From RAM1 sp943372515 (GTDB lineage: Bacteria; Pseudomonadota; Gammaproteobacteria; Burkholderiales; Burkholderiaceae_C), in assembly GCA_943372515.1 (NCBI GenBank), contig CALRYY010000009.1, positions 1 through 64,000 on the forward strand: a stretch of DNA of 64,000 bases, given 5' to 3'. The notes under the pieces were generated by a model that saw only the letters and a program-made list of their open reading frames with translations, was not told the DNA's origin and did not search any database. Both the position numbers and the translations under genes were made by a program. The first letter of the stretch is position 1, and every line of letters starts with the position of its first letter. Below, piece by piece: positions 1-8,463 of this stretch.

Positions 1-1
1 C

Positions 2-244
2 AGCGAAATCCACCTGGACCGCCGCCTGTATGAAAAGCGCGTGTTCCCCTCCATCCAGCTCAACCGCAGCGGCACCCGCCGCGAAGAGCTGCTGCTGGCC
101 CCTGAGATCCTGCAAAAGACCCGCATCCTGCGCCAGTTCATGTACAACATGGACGAAATCGAGTCCATGGAAATGGTCCTGAAGAGCATGCGCGCCACCA
201 AGTCCAATGTCGAGTTCTTCGACATGATGCGTCGCGGCGGTTAA
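2..244 (+). CDS. rho: Transcription termination factor Rho (C-terminal part, 5' end outside window)
   Basis: The last 80 residues of the Rho helicase, a hexameric RNA-dependent ATPase that releases RNA polymerase. The frame is open from base 2 and carries the very conserved Rho C-terminus: ERRLYEKRVFPS-like start (here DRRLYEKRVFPSIQL), then NRSGTRREELLL, then a helix with LRQFMYNMDEIESME, ending EFFDMMRRGG. These segments belong to the RecA-like motor domain near the arginine finger and R-loop region. Type B L31 follows in the same direction, a conserved betaproteobacterial pair. The stop codon runs straight into a GC-rich repeat that can fold into two hairpins. Confidence 0.97.
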   Translation, partial: SEIHLDRRLYEKRVFPSIQLNRSGTRREELLLAPEILQKTRILRQFMYNMDEIESMEMVLKSMRATKSNVEFFDMMRRGG

Positions 245-248
245 CAAG

Positions 249-322
249 ACGCCCCCCGAAGCGGCGTTCGGCCGCCTCCCCCCACTGGGGGGCGATGCAG
301 TGGACCGGCAAAGCCGGATCCA
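249..322 (+). repeat. GC-rich palindromic repeat, family B, after rho
   Basis: Starts five bases after the rho stop. It contains two perfect or near-perfect hairpins: six C / ACT / six G (278-292) and TGGACCGGC / AAA / GCCGGATCCA (301-322). The same element, in the same orientation to its upstream gene, follows the carB stop codon (34651-34726, minus strand). Shared blocks are CCCCCCGAAGCG, GCCTCCCCCCA, GGGGGCG and CCGGCAAAGCCGG. No T-tract follows, so it is not a classical intrinsic terminator. It may be a REP-like mRNA end-stabilising element. Confidence 0.6.
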
Positions 323-376
323 CGCATGCTGGAAAAGGCACGGCACACGCAAACACGTCGTAAGTGATTGATTTTG

Positions 377-385
377 TGCAATAAT
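377..385 (+). promoter_or_regulatory. Possible extended -10 promoter of rpmE2
   Basis: TGC followed by AATAAT, an extended -10 pattern, lies about 70 bases upstream of the rpmE2 start. No good -35 hexamer is visible at 16-18 bases. The leader downstream contains a short CCGGAATGGTCCGG palindrome near 409-422. Weak evidence; the gene may also be read through from rho. Confidence 0.3.
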
Positions 386-456
386 CGCAAACTTTGCGGA
401 AAGTACCCCGGAATGGTCCGGAGGCGGCTACCGCACCTGAATCAAGGAAAAACATC

Positions 457-750
457 ATGGCTAAAGAAGGCATTCACCCCAACTACCGCGAAGTCCTGTT
501 TGTGGACCTGTCCAACGGTTTCAAGTTCATCACCCGTTCGTGTGTGAACACCAAGGAAATGTCCAAGCACGACGACGGCAAGGAATACCCGCTGTACAAG
601 CTGGACACCTCCAGCGAATCACACCCCTTCTACACAGGCACGCAGAAGTCGGTGAACGACATGGGCGGCCGTGTTGACAAGTTCTTCAAGAAGTTCGGCA
701 AGCCCGGCGCGGCCAAGACCGAAGTCCAGGCCGAAGAAAAAGCCGCTTAA
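457..750 (+). CDS. rpmE2: 50S ribosomal protein L31, type B
   Basis: A 97-residue L31 protein of the large ribosomal subunit. The start MAKEGIHPNYREVLFVDLSN is chosen because an upstream ATG at 394 would add 21 unrelated residues and the A/G-rich sequence AAGGAAAAAC lies just before 457. It is type B: it has a single Cys (in FITRSCVNTKEM) instead of the zinc-ribbon cysteines of type A, and it keeps the PLYKLDTSSESHPFYTGTQK core and a C-terminal lysine-rich tail. In other bacteria the zinc-free paralogue is induced by zinc limitation through Zur. Here it holds the conserved position after rho, so it may be the only or main L31. An intrinsic terminator follows. Confidence 0.96.
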   Translation: MAKEGIHPNYREVLFVDLSNGFKFITRSCVNTKEMSKHDDGKEYPLYKLDTSSESHPFYTGTQKSVNDMGGRVDKFFKKFGKPGAAKTEVQAEEKAA

Positions 751-771
751 CAAGCGGTTTCAAGCCACAAG

Positions 772-802
772 GGGCAGCCCGGTTCGCCGCGCTGCCCTTT
801 TT
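772..802 (+). terminator. Intrinsic terminator after rpmE2
   Basis: Stem GGGCAGC (772-778) pairs with GCTGCCC (791-797), loop of 12 bases, followed by TTTTTG. Located 22 bases after the rpmE2 stop. Confidence 0.85.
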
Positions 803-846
803 GTTTGATGTGACACACTGCGGCCTGCCAACACAACCGTGCACCC

Positions 847-2631
847 TTGAACCAGCCCACCCCCGCCATCGTTGCCCAGAGCGCTGTGCGCCGCCTGCCA
901 CGCGTTGCATTGCTGCTGTTCTGTCTGGCCTATGTGCTGCCCGGCTTTGTGGGCCGCGAGCCCTGGAAGAACGCCGACATGACGGCGTTTGGCTACATGG
1001 CCGAGCTGGCCTCCGGCGCCGCCGCCTGGCTGAACCCCACGCTGCTGGGCCGCCCCCCTGAATTTGACGCGCTGCTGCCCTACTGGCTGGGCGCCTGGGC
1101 CATCATGGCCGCGCCGTCATGGCTCAACGCTGATCTGGCGGCGCGCATCCCGTTTGTGGCGCTGCTGGCCCTGACCCTGACCGCCACCTGGTACGCCGTG
1201 TATTCGCTGGCCCGCAGCCCACAGGCCCAGCCCGTGGCCTTTGCCTTTGGCGGCGAGGCCAACCCCCGCGACTACGCCCGCGCCATGGCCGACGGCGGCC
1301 TGCTGGCCATGATCGCCTGCCTGGGCCTGGCCCAGTTGTCGCACGAAACCACCCCGGCGCTGGCGCAGCTGGGCTTTACCGCCCTGGCGTTTTTTGCGCT
1401 GGCCGCCACGCCCTGGTACACCGTCAGCGCTGCCATCGGCCTGGTGCTGGGCCTGACAGGCCTGACGCTCAGCGGCGCGCCCACCATGGCCGTGCTGCTG
1501 GGGCTGGGCAGCGCCGCGGTCTGCCTGGTGGCAACCGAGCAGGACGCACAGGCTCGCAGCCACAATCGCCGCTGGGCCTTGTTCATCGCACTGGCCACGC
1601 TGGCTGTAGCCATCCTGGCCTGGGGGCTGGACCTGTACCGCTGGCGTGTGGGCCTGCCCACTGGCGCGGGCCGCGACTGGCGCAGCACCGGCCGGCTGCT
1701 GCTGTGGTTTACCTGGCCGGCCATGCCGCTGGCGCTGTGGACGCTGTGGCGCTGGCGGTACCGGTTGCTCAGCCGCCATGTGGCCCTGCCGCTGTGGTTT
1801 GTAGCCGTGGCGCTGGCCACCACGCTCAGCACGCCGTCGGCCGACCGATCGCTGCTGCTGGGCCTGCCGGCGCTGGCCACACTGGCCGCGTTTGCGCTGC
1901 CCACGCTGCAGCGCAGCGTGGCCGCCCTGATCGACTGGTTCACGCTGCTGTTTTTCAGCGGCTGCGCGCTGGTGATCTGGGTGGTGTGGATCTCCATGCA
2001 GACCGGCGTACCGGCCAAGCCCGCCGCCAACGTGGCCCGGTTGGCGCCGGGCTTTGAGCCCTCGTTTTCGTGGCCGGTGTTGGCCGTGGCGCTGGCCGCC
2101 ACGCTGTGCTGGGCCTGGCTGGTCAAGTGGCGCGCCGGCCGCCACCGCGCGGCCATCTGGAAGAGCCTGGTGCTGCCCGCCGGCGGCGCCGCGCTGTGCT
2201 GGCTGCTGCTGATGACGCTGTGGCTGCCGCTGCTGGACTTTGCCCGGGGCTTTACGCCGGTGGTGGGCCAGGTCACGCGCCTGATCGACAAGCCCGGCTG
2301 TGTGGAGGTGCATGGCCTGAGCCGCGGCCATGTGGCAGCCTTTCAGTACCACGGCAAGCTCGCGCTGCAACCCGTGAGCGTGGCAGCCGCCTGCCCCTGG
2401 ATGATTGTGGGCGCGGGCTCGGTGGACGCGCTGACCGCCGGCCTGGATATGCGCCAGTGGAAGCTGCTGGCCAATGTGCGCCGCCCGGCTGATGCCAACG
2501 ACAACGTGCTGTTGTACCAGCGCGAACCGGCGCCGGGCCGTCCCAAGCCGGTTGCGGCCCCCTCGGGGGGCAGCGACGACGCGCAGCGCGGAGCGTGGGG
2601 GTCATATTTACCAGCGCCACGCCGTCCCTGA
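847..2631 (+). CDS. ArnT/GT39-like membrane glycosyltransferase (putative)
   Basis: A 594-residue polytopic membrane protein with about a dozen hydrophobic segments and a small C-terminal globular part. The beginning (LAYVLPGFVGREPWKNADMTAFGYMAELASG) resembles lipid-linked-sugar glycosyltransferases of the GT-C fold (ArnT/PMT group), in which a GHEPW-like loop with acidic residues after the first membrane segment takes part in catalysis. Donor and acceptor are unknown. The start is a TTG at 847; no ATG exists in the conserved N-terminus and no strong ribosome site is visible. The last ~30 codons (from about residue 563, PGRPKPVAAPSGGSDDAQRG) are encoded by a family A intergenic repeat. The stop overlaps the next gene's ATG by one base, so translation is probably coupled to the MATE gene. 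Confidence 0.75.
   Translation: MNQPTPAIVAQSAVRRLPRVALLLFCLAYVLPGFVGREPWKNADMTAFGYMAELASGAAAWLNPTLLGRPPEFDALLPYWLGAWAIMAAPSWLNADLAARIPFVALLALTLTATWYAVYSLARSPQAQPVAFAFGGEANPRDYARAMADGGLLAMIACLGLAQLSHETTPALAQLGFTALAFFALAATPWYTVSAAIGLVLGLTGLTLSGAPTMAVLLGLGSAAVCLVATEQDAQARSHNRRWALFIALATLAVAILAWGLDLYRWRVGLPTGAGRDWRSTGRLLLWFTWPAMPLALWTLWRWRYRLLSRHVALPLWFVAVALATTLSTPSADRSLLLGLPALATLAAFALPTLQRSVAALIDWFTLLFFSGCALVIWVVWISMQTGVPAKPAANVARLAPGFEPSFSWPVLAVALAATLCWAWLVKWRAGRHRAAIWKSLVLPAGGAALCWLLLMTLWLPLLDFARGFTPVVGQVTRLIDKPGCVEVHGLSRGHVAAFQYHGKLALQPVSVAAACPWMIVGAGSVDALTAGLDMRQWKLLANVRRPADANDNVLLYQREPAPGRPKPVAAPSGGSDDAQRGAWGSYLPAPRRP
2532..2602 (+). repeat. GC-rich palindromic repeat, family A, inside a coding end
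   Basis: Matches the two copies at 27971-28132 with substitutions: CCGGGCCG.CCCAAG, then GCGGCCCCCTCGGGGGGCAGCGA, then GAGCGTGGGGG (each block shorter than 20 bases when split at the mismatches). Here the element is translated as the C-terminus of the preceding glycosyltransferase and ends 29 bases before the next start codon. The other copies are intergenic. Confidence 0.75.
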
Positions 2632-4001
2632 TGTCGGAGCTTCGGAACATCACGCGCCACGCCGGCACGGTGCTGGCGGGCCAGCTGGCCGTCATGGCCT
2701 TTGGCGTGGCCGACACGCTGATTGCCGGGCGCTATTCAAGCGAGGCACTGGCCGCGCTGTCGGTGGGCTCGGCCATCTACATCAGCATCTTCATTGCGCT
2801 CAACGGCGTGCTGCAGGCGCAGCTGCCGGTGTGGGCCGAGCTGCGCGGCGCGGGCCGTGATGCGCAGGTAGGCCGCTCGGTGCGCCAGGCGCTGTACCTG
2901 GCGTTTGTGGCCATGGCGCTGGGCGTGACCGCCCTGCTGCTGCCCGGCCCGCTCATGCGCTGGACCGAAGTACCGCCCGCGATGCAGGCCCAGGTGGAGG
3001 CCTACCTGGCCATCCTGGCGCTGGCCGTGCCGCCGTCGCTGCTGTTTCGCATGTATGCCACGCTCAACCAGAGCCTGGGCTGGCCGCTGCTGGTCACCTG
3101 GGTGCAGATCGGCTCGCTGGGCGTCAAGGTGCCGCTGTCGATCTGGCTGACCTTTGGCGGCCTGGGTGTGCCAGCCATGGGCCTGGCGGGCTGCGCGTGG
3201 GCCACCTTGATCGTGGCTTACCTGATGTTTGGCCTGGCCGCGTGGATGCTGGGCACCCAGGCCATGTACCGGCCCTATCGCGTCTGGCAGCGGCTGGAGC
3301 GGCCCGACTGGCCCACCATCGGCCGCTTTGCGCGCCTGGGCATCCCGACCGGTCTGGCCATCCTCGTGGAGGTGACCGCCTATTCATTGATGGCGCTGTT
3401 CATTGCGCGTCAGGGCACAGTGGCCACGGCCAGCCACCAGATCGCGTCCAACCTAGTGGGTGTGCTGTACATGATGCCGCTGTCGCTGGGCATTGCGGTC
3501 AGCGCCCGCGTGAGCTGGTGGCTGGGCGCGGGCGACCCTGCCCGGGCCCGCCTGGCGCTGCGCCTGGGCCTGAAGCTGACGCTGGGCCTGGCCCTGGGCA
3601 GCGCGGCGCTGCTGGTGCTGGCACACCAGCCGATCGCGCGCCTGTATGCCGGCGGCAACCCGCAGGTGGTGGCCATCGCCGGCGGGCTGCTGGTCTGGGT
3701 GGCGGCCTACCACGTGGCCGATGCCGTGCAGGCCGTGTGCGTGTTTGTGCTGCGCAGCTACGGCGTGGCGGTGGCGTCGCTGGTGGTGTATTGCGTGCTG
3801 CTGTGGGGCGTGGGCCTGGGCGGCGGCTATGTGCTGGCCTACCAGGGCGTGGGCTCGCTGGCTCCGCTGAACTCACCCACTGCCTTCTGGGGCGCGGGCG
3901 CCTTTGCGCTGGTGCTTACCGCCGGGGTGTTTATTGCGCTTCTGTGGCGGGCTGTGCGGCGCTACCAGCCATTGGCCGGCTCTGTTGCGACGCCAGCCTG
4001 A
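2631..4001 (+). CDS. MATE family multidrug/toxin efflux transporter
   Basis: 456 residues, 12 predicted membrane helices in two homologous halves, the length and layout of MatE (NorM/DinF-type) exporters that swap Na+ or H+ for organic cations. Typical elements are the N-terminal LAGQLAVMAFGVADTLIAGRYS helix (helix 1 with the VADT/AGR turn) and the second-half counterpart ILVEVTAYSLMALFIARQG. The ATG at 2631 (MSELRNITRHAG) is chosen because family members start close to the first helix and it overlaps the previous stop as TGATG; an in-frame ATG at 2595 lies in the repeat. The 3' end overlaps the convergent phoR gene by 71 bases. Substrate is not predictable. Confidence 0.93.
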   Translation: MSELRNITRHAGTVLAGQLAVMAFGVADTLIAGRYSSEALAALSVGSAIYISIFIALNGVLQAQLPVWAELRGAGRDAQVGRSVRQALYLAFVAMALGVTALLLPGPLMRWTEVPPAMQAQVEAYLAILALAVPPSLLFRMYATLNQSLGWPLLVTWVQIGSLGVKVPLSIWLTFGGLGVPAMGLAGCAWATLIVAYLMFGLAAWMLGTQAMYRPYRVWQRLERPDWPTIGRFARLGIPTGLAILVEVTAYSLMALFIARQGTVATASHQIASNLVGVLYMMPLSLGIAVSARVSWWLGAGDPARARLALRLGLKLTLGLALGSAALLVLAHQPIARLYAGGNPQVVAIAGGLLVWVAAYHVADAVQAVCVFVLRSYGVAVASLVVYCVLLWGVGLGGGYVLAYQGVGSLAPLNSPTAFWGAGAFALVLTAGVFIALLWRAVRRYQPLAGSVATPA

Positions 4002-5331
4002 CGCGCGACGCCGGCAGCACGATGGCAAACGTCGATCCCGCGCCCGGCGTGCTGTCGATACGCAGCTCGGCGCCGTGGCGCTGCAGCACATGCTTGACGA
4101 TGGCCAGGCCCAGGCCGGTGCCCCCAGTTTCGCGGGAGCGGCTGCGGTCCACGCGGTAAAAACGCTCAGTCAGGCGCGAGATGTGTTCAGCCGCAATGCC
4201 CGGCCCGCTGTCTTTGACAGAGAACTCACCGCGGCCATCGGGCAGCACCTGCCAGCGCACATCAATGCTGCCGCCCGCAGGCGTGTAGCGAATGGCGTTA
4301 TTGACCAGATTGGACATGGCGCTGAGCAGCTCAGACTGCGAGCCCGCGATTTCGCTGTCTGCCTGCAGGTCAACGCTCAGACGCTGCGTCTTGCCCTGCG
4401 ACGCCATGAGCACAGCAGACAGTGCGCGGGCCTCCTGTTCGACTTGCGCCGCCAACGCCTGCACCGGCATCCATTCGGCTGCGCCTGGCAGGGGGCTGCC
4501 CTCCAGGCGCGACAGCGTCAGCAGGTCGTTCACCAGTGTCTGCATTCGGTGCGACTGCTGGGCCATCAGGCCCAGGTAGCGCGCACGGTCGTTTTCATCC
4601 AGCGGCAAGGTCTGCAGGGTTTCAATAAACCCGGCCAGCACGGTCAGCGGCGTGCGGATTTCATGCGATACGTTGGCCACAAAGTCGCGTCGCATGGTTT
4701 CGGCCTTTTCGACGGCCGTAACGTCGCGTGACAGCAGCAGCGTGCGCCCTTGCCCATAGGGGTGCAGGTGCACCGCCAGGCGCACCGGTTGGCTGGCTGT
4801 GCTGCTGGGCGCCAGCATCACGATTTCATGGGAATAGTCGGCAGCCGCGTAATGCAGCGTAAAAACCGGGTCACGTACCAGGTTGCCAATGAGCTGCAGC
4901 AAGTCGCGCTGCAGGTCAAAGCCGAAATGAGCCGCTGCGGTCTCGTTGCACCATTCAATGCGGCCCTCATCGTCCAGCAGCACCACGCCATTGGGCGACG
5001 CCTGGATGGCGGCCAGAAATTCCTGGAGCCGGGCCTCGCTGTCCTGCAGCTGCCTGTCGCGTGCCTTGAAGGCGCGGCGCGCCCTGTCGGCTGCCTCGCC
5101 CCACATGCCGTTCATCTGGGGCGCGCTGTCGGTGTGGCCCAGCCGCAACCAGCGCAGCACGCGGGCGCCCCGGTAGCCGTCCAGCACAAACCAGCACAGG
5201 CCGGCCAGCACAACACCTATCAAAGCCCCTCGGGTCTGCCCCAACCACCAGCCGGCCAGACCACCCGCAAGGTACAAAAGGGAATAAATGCAAAGGCGCC
5301 AGAGCATGCGTCGATTGTGGCGCAAGGCCAC
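3931..5331 (-). CDS. phoR: Phosphate regulon sensor histidine kinase PhoR
   Basis: 466-residue inner-membrane kinase that phosphorylates PhoB when phosphate is low and is held inactive by the Pst-PhoU complex. Order: two hydrophobic segments (about 13-30 and 36-50), a charged linker, a PAS domain (about 100-205, SPNGVVLLDDEGRIEWCNETAA), HisKA with FVANVSHEIRTPLT (phospho-acceptor His223), and HATPase_c with the N box (NLVNNAIRYTP), DSGPGI and GGTGLGLAIVKH. The long frame starts with a GTG; the ATG nine codons in (5307) is an equally possible start and neither has a clear Shine-Dalgarno. It is the last gene of the pst operon, 27 bases after phoB, and its 3' end overlaps the MATE gene on the other strand. 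Confidence 0.96.
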   Translation of the reverse strand: MALRHNRRMLWRLCIYSLLYLAGGLAGWWLGQTRGALIGVVLAGLCWFVLDGYRGARVLRWLRLGHTDSAPQMNGMWGEAADRARRAFKARDRQLQDSEARLQEFLAAIQASPNGVVLLDDEGRIEWCNETAAAHFGFDLQRDLLQLIGNLVRDPVFTLHYAAADYSHEIVMLAPSSTASQPVRLAVHLHPYGQGRTLLLSRDVTAVEKAETMRRDFVANVSHEIRTPLTVLAGFIETLQTLPLDENDRARYLGLMAQQSHRMQTLVNDLLTLSRLEGSPLPGAAEWMPVQALAAQVEQEARALSAVLMASQGKTQRLSVDLQADSEIAGSQSELLSAMSNLVNNAIRYTPAGGSIDVRWQVLPDGRGEFSVKDSGPGIAAEHISRLTERFYRVDRSRSRETGGTGLGLAIVKHVLQRHGAELRIDSTPGAGSTFAIVLPASRVRLASQQSRPMAGSAAQPATEAQ

Positions 5332-5358
5332 AGGTCACAGGTCAAAGGGTGGCTGCGC

Positions 5359-6075
5359 TCAGCCCTGGGTCGCTGCAGCGGGGATGGCCACCTGCGAAGT
5401 CAGCCGGTAGCCCGCGCCACGCACGGTCTCGACCATGGCGCCGGCCACGCCCAAGGCTTCGCGCAGGCGCTTCACATGCACGTCCACCGTGCGTTCTTCA
5501 ATGAACACATGGTCGCCCCACACCTTGTCCAGCAGCTGGCCACGGCTGTGCACACGCTCTGGATGCTTCATGAAGAAATGCAACAGCTTGTATTCAGTGG
5601 GACCGACCTTCAATGGCTGGCCTTGCCAGGACACCCTGTGCGTCGCGGCGTCCAGCACCAGCTCGCCAATGGACACGCTGTCGTTGACCTGCTCGGGCGC
5701 GCGCCGGCGCAGCACGGCGCGGATGCGCGCGAGCATTTCCTGGGTGGAAAACGGCTTGGTGATGTAGTCGTCAGCCCCGGCGTCCAGGCCCATGATCTTG
5801 TCAGGCTCGTCACCACGCGCCGTGAGCATGAGAATGGGGATGGCCTTGGTACGGGCATCCGCGCGCCATTTTTTGGCCAGCGCCACGCCGCTTTGGCCGG
5901 GCAGCATCCAGTCCAGCAGGATCGCGTCGGGCAGCACGGCGTCCAGCTCACGCTGGGCTGCCACGCCGTCTTCTGCCCAGGTCGGCTGAAAGCCGTTGTG
6001 GCGCAGGTTGACAGCGATCAGCTCGGCGATCGACGGTTCGTCTTCAACGATCAGGACGCGGGGTTGGTGCTTCAT
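5359..6075 (-). CDS. phoB: Phosphate regulon response regulator PhoB
   Basis: 238-residue OmpR-family regulator. The receiver domain has acidic pocket E11-D12, phospho-acceptor D55 (ILLDWMLPG), T85 and K107 (ITKPF). The C-terminal winged helix (about 130-228, VGPTEYKLLHFFMKHPERVHSR, then RTVDVHVKRLREAL and the GAGYRL wing) binds Pho boxes, pairs of 11-bp direct repeats with GTCA cores. Such repeats are visible at four places in this window (pstS, the fasciclin gene, ppk, and more weakly olsB). Six bases separate it from phoU and 27 from phoR. Confidence 0.97.
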   Translation of the reverse strand: MKHQPRVLIVEDEPSIAELIAVNLRHNGFQPTWAEDGVAAQRELDAVLPDAILLDWMLPGQSGVALAKKWRADARTKAIPILMLTARGDEPDKIMGLDAGADDYITKPFSTQEMLARIRAVLRRRAPEQVNDSVSIGELVLDAATHRVSWQGQPLKVGPTEYKLLHFFMKHPERVHSRGQLLDKVWGDHVFIEERTVDVHVKRLREALGVAGAMVETVRGAGYRLTSQVAIPAAATQG

Positions 6076-6081
6076 CAGTTT

Positions 6082-6783
6082 TTACCGTACCACGGACTCA
6101 ATGGTCTCCATGGGCGTGTGGCGAACGTCCGCGCCCTTGACGACGTAAATGATGAACTCGGCGATGTTCTTGGCATGGTCACCGATACGCTCGATGGCCT
6201 TGGCCAGGAACAGCAGGTCCAGGCTGGGCGAGATGGCGCGCGGGTCTTCCATCATGTAGGTGATGAGCTTGCGCACAAAGCCGTCAAACTCCTTGTCGAT
6301 GGCGTCGTCTTCTTTCAGGATCGACACCGCCATGTTCACATCCAGCCGGGCAAATGCATCCAGTGCCTTGCGCAGCAGGCCAGACGCCAGGTCAGCCGCA
6401 ATACGCAGCTCGGATGCCGGCATGTTGCGGGCCGAGCCGCTTTCGATGATGGACTTGACCATGCGGGCGATCTTGTCGGCCTCGTCGCCGGCGCGCTCGA
6501 GGTTGGCCGTGGTCTTGGAGATGGCAATCAGCAGGCGCAGGTCACGCGCCGTGGGCTGGCGCCGGGCGATGATGGACGACAGTTCCTTGTCGATTTCCAC
6601 TTCCATCGCGTTGACGCGGCTTTCCATGTCGGTGACCTGGGAGGCTGCCTCGGCGCTGAACTGGGCCAGCGAATACACGGCCGTGCGGATCTGCGATTCA
6701 ACCAGACCGCCCATTTCCATGACGCGGGCGGAAACGCCGGTCAGCTCGCTGTCGAACTGGCTGGAGAGGTGTTTGTCAGTCAT
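6082..6783 (-). CDS. phoU: Phosphate signalling protein PhoU
   Basis: 233-residue all-helical protein made of two PhoU three-helix repeats, each with the metal-binding motif: ETNLERAGDEADKIAR-type sequence (here NLERAGDEADKIAR) and AKAIERIGDHAKNIAEF. It links the Pst transporter to PhoR and represses PhoB activation at high phosphate, and it limits phosphate uptake. The start MTDKHLSSQFD is chosen because it fits the family N-terminus and lies one base after the pstB stop; the longer open frame reads into pstB. Confidence 0.97.
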   Translation of the reverse strand: MTDKHLSSQFDSELTGVSARVMEMGGLVESQIRTAVYSLAQFSAEAASQVTDMESRVNAMEVEIDKELSSIIARRQPTARDLRLLIAISKTTANLERAGDEADKIARMVKSIIESGSARNMPASELRIAADLASGLLRKALDAFARLDVNMAVSILKEDDAIDKEFDGFVRKLITYMMEDPRAISPSLDLLFLAKAIERIGDHAKNIAEFIIYVVKGADVRHTPMETIESVVR

Positions 6784-6784
6784 G

Positions 6785-7555
6785 TCAGCCGAACCTTCCG
6801 GTGATGTAGTCTTCTGTTTCGGTGCGCGTGGGCTTGAAGAAAATCTGCTCGGTGGGGCCCACCTCGACCAGATCGCCCAGGTACATGTAGGCGGTGAAGT
6901 CACTGCAGCGCGCAGCCTGCTGCATGTTGTGCGTGACGATCACGACCGTGTAGTCGTTCTTGAGCTCGGCGATCAGCTCTTCAATCTTGGCGGTGGAGAT
7001 CGGGTCCAGCGCAGAGCAAGGCTCGTCCAGAAGCAGAATCTCGGGCTTGATCGCAATGCCACGTGCAATGCACAGGCGCTGCTGCTGCCCGCCGGACAGG
7101 CCGGCGCCGCTCTGGTTGAGCTTGTCTTTCACTTCGGTCCACAGCGCGGCCTTGCGCAGCGCCCATTCCACCCGGTCGTCCATGTCGGATGAGCTCAGGT
7201 TTTCAAACAGGCGCACACCAAAGGCGATGTTGTCGTAGATGGACATCGGGAACGGCGTGGGCTTCTGGAAGACCATGCCGATCTTGGCGCGGATCAGCGC
7301 CACATCTTTTTTGGACGTCAGCAGGTTCTCGCCGTCCAGCAGGATCTGCCCTTCCGCGCGCTGCTCGGGATACAGCTCGTACATGCGGTTGAAGGTGCGC
7401 AGCAGCGTCGATTTGCCACAGCCCGACGGGCCGATGAAGGCAGTGACCTTCTTCTCGGGGATTTCCAGGTTGATGCCTTTGAGGGCGTGGAACTTGCCGT
7501 AGAAGAAATTCAGGTCTTTCACCAGAATCTTGGACTCTGATTTTTGAGCGGTCAT
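6785..7555 (-). CDS. pstB: Phosphate ABC transporter ATP-binding protein PstB
   Basis: 256-residue cytoplasmic ATPase of the high-affinity phosphate importer, the same length as other PstB proteins. Motifs in order: Walker A GPSGCGKST, Q-loop region (MVFQKPTPFPMSIYDNIAFG), ABC signature LSGGQQQRLCIARGIA, Walker B ILLLDEPCSALDP and switch His in VIVTHNMQQAAR. The start MTAQKSESKILVKDLNFFYG is preceded by 20 bases after pstA; the long upstream frame is only the shadow of pstA. It also takes part in signalling phosphate status to PhoU and PhoR. Confidence 0.98.
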   Translation of the reverse strand: MTAQKSESKILVKDLNFFYGKFHALKGINLEIPEKKVTAFIGPSGCGKSTLLRTFNRMYELYPEQRAEGQILLDGENLLTSKKDVALIRAKIGMVFQKPTPFPMSIYDNIAFGVRLFENLSSSDMDDRVEWALRKAALWTEVKDKLNQSGAGLSGGQQQRLCIARGIAIKPEILLLDEPCSALDPISTAKIEELIAELKNDYTVVIVTHNMQQAARCSDFTAYMYLGDLVEVGPTEQIFFKPTRTETEDYITGRFG

Positions 7556-7575
7556 GGTGTTCACAATGGGCCTCG

Positions 7576-8463
7576 TCAAATTTTGTTGCGCGTCAGGACA
7601 CGGGCCAGGATGTTCAGGCCCAGCACGGCGATGGTTATGAGGAACACGCCAGCCCAGGCCAGCTGTTGCCAGTTTTCGTAGGGGCTCATGGCGAACTTGA
7701 AGATCGTCACCGGCAGGCTGGCCATGGGCTCGCTCAGGCTGGACGTCCAGAACTGGTTGTTCAGTGACGTGAACAGCAGCGGCGCAGTCTCGCCCGCAAT
7801 GCGTGCGACCGCCAGCAGGATACCGGTCACCACACCCGCGCGGGCAGCGCGCAGCGTGATGCTCATGATGACCTTCCACTTCGGCGCGCCCAGGGCATAG
7901 GCCGCTTCGCGCAGGCCCGAGGGCACCAGCAGCAGCATGTTCTCGGTCGTGCGGATCACCACGGGAATGACGATCAGCGCCAGCGCGATCACACCGGCCC
8001 AGCCCGAGAAGGTCTTGAAGCGCGCCACGATCACGGCGTACACAAACAGGCCGATCACGATGGACGGTGCCGACAGCAGGATGTCGTTCACAAAGCGGGT
8101 GAGGGACCCGAGCCAGCCCTTGGTGTCGTACTCAGCCAGGTAGATGCCGGCCATGATGCCGATCGGCGTGGCCACGAAGGTGGCCAGCATGACCATCAGG
8201 AAGGATCCGTAGATGGCGTTGGCAATACCGCCCACCTCGTTGGGCGGCGGCGTCATCTGTGTGAGCGTGGCCCAGGCCATGCCACCGACGCCCAGACGCA
8301 CCGTGTCCCACAGGATCCAGATCAGCCAGATCAGGCCGAAAGCCATGGCCGCCAGCGACAACGTCAGCGCGATCTGGTTGACGCGCTTGCGCTGTGCAAA
8401 TTTTTGCTCGCGCAGGCGGGTCGCGTCGGCCATGCGCAGCAGGTTTTCAGCGGTGGTGCTCAT
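7576..8463 (-). CDS. pstA: Phosphate ABC transporter permease PstA
   Basis: 295-residue inner-membrane permease with six hydrophobic helices and the inner-membrane-component EAA loop near EAAYALGAPKWKVIMSITLRAARAG. It pairs with PstC to form the channel through which PstS-bound phosphate enters. The ATG overlaps the pstC stop by four bases, so translation is coupled. A charged cytoplasmic N-terminus (residues 1-27) precedes the first helix. Confidence 0.97.
   Translation of the reverse strand: MSTTAENLLRMADATRLREQKFAQRKRVNQIALTLSLAAMAFGLIWLIWILWDTVRLGVGGMAWATLTQMTPPPNEVGGIANAIYGSFLMVMLATFVATPIGIMAGIYLAEYDTKGWLGSLTRFVNDILLSAPSIVIGLFVYAVIVARFKTFSGWAGVIALALIVIPVVIRTTENMLLLVPSGLREAAYALGAPKWKVIMSITLRAARAGVVTGILLAVARIAGETAPLLFTSLNNQFWTSSLSEPMASLPVTIFKFAMSPYENWQQLAWAGVFLITIAVLGLNILARVLTRNKI

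Noticed and set aside
4750..6804. 684-codon open frame on the plus strand
   Set aside because: Lies antisense to phoR, phoB and phoU, which have full motifs; composition (Gln/His/Gly/Arg-rich) is that of a high-GC shadow.
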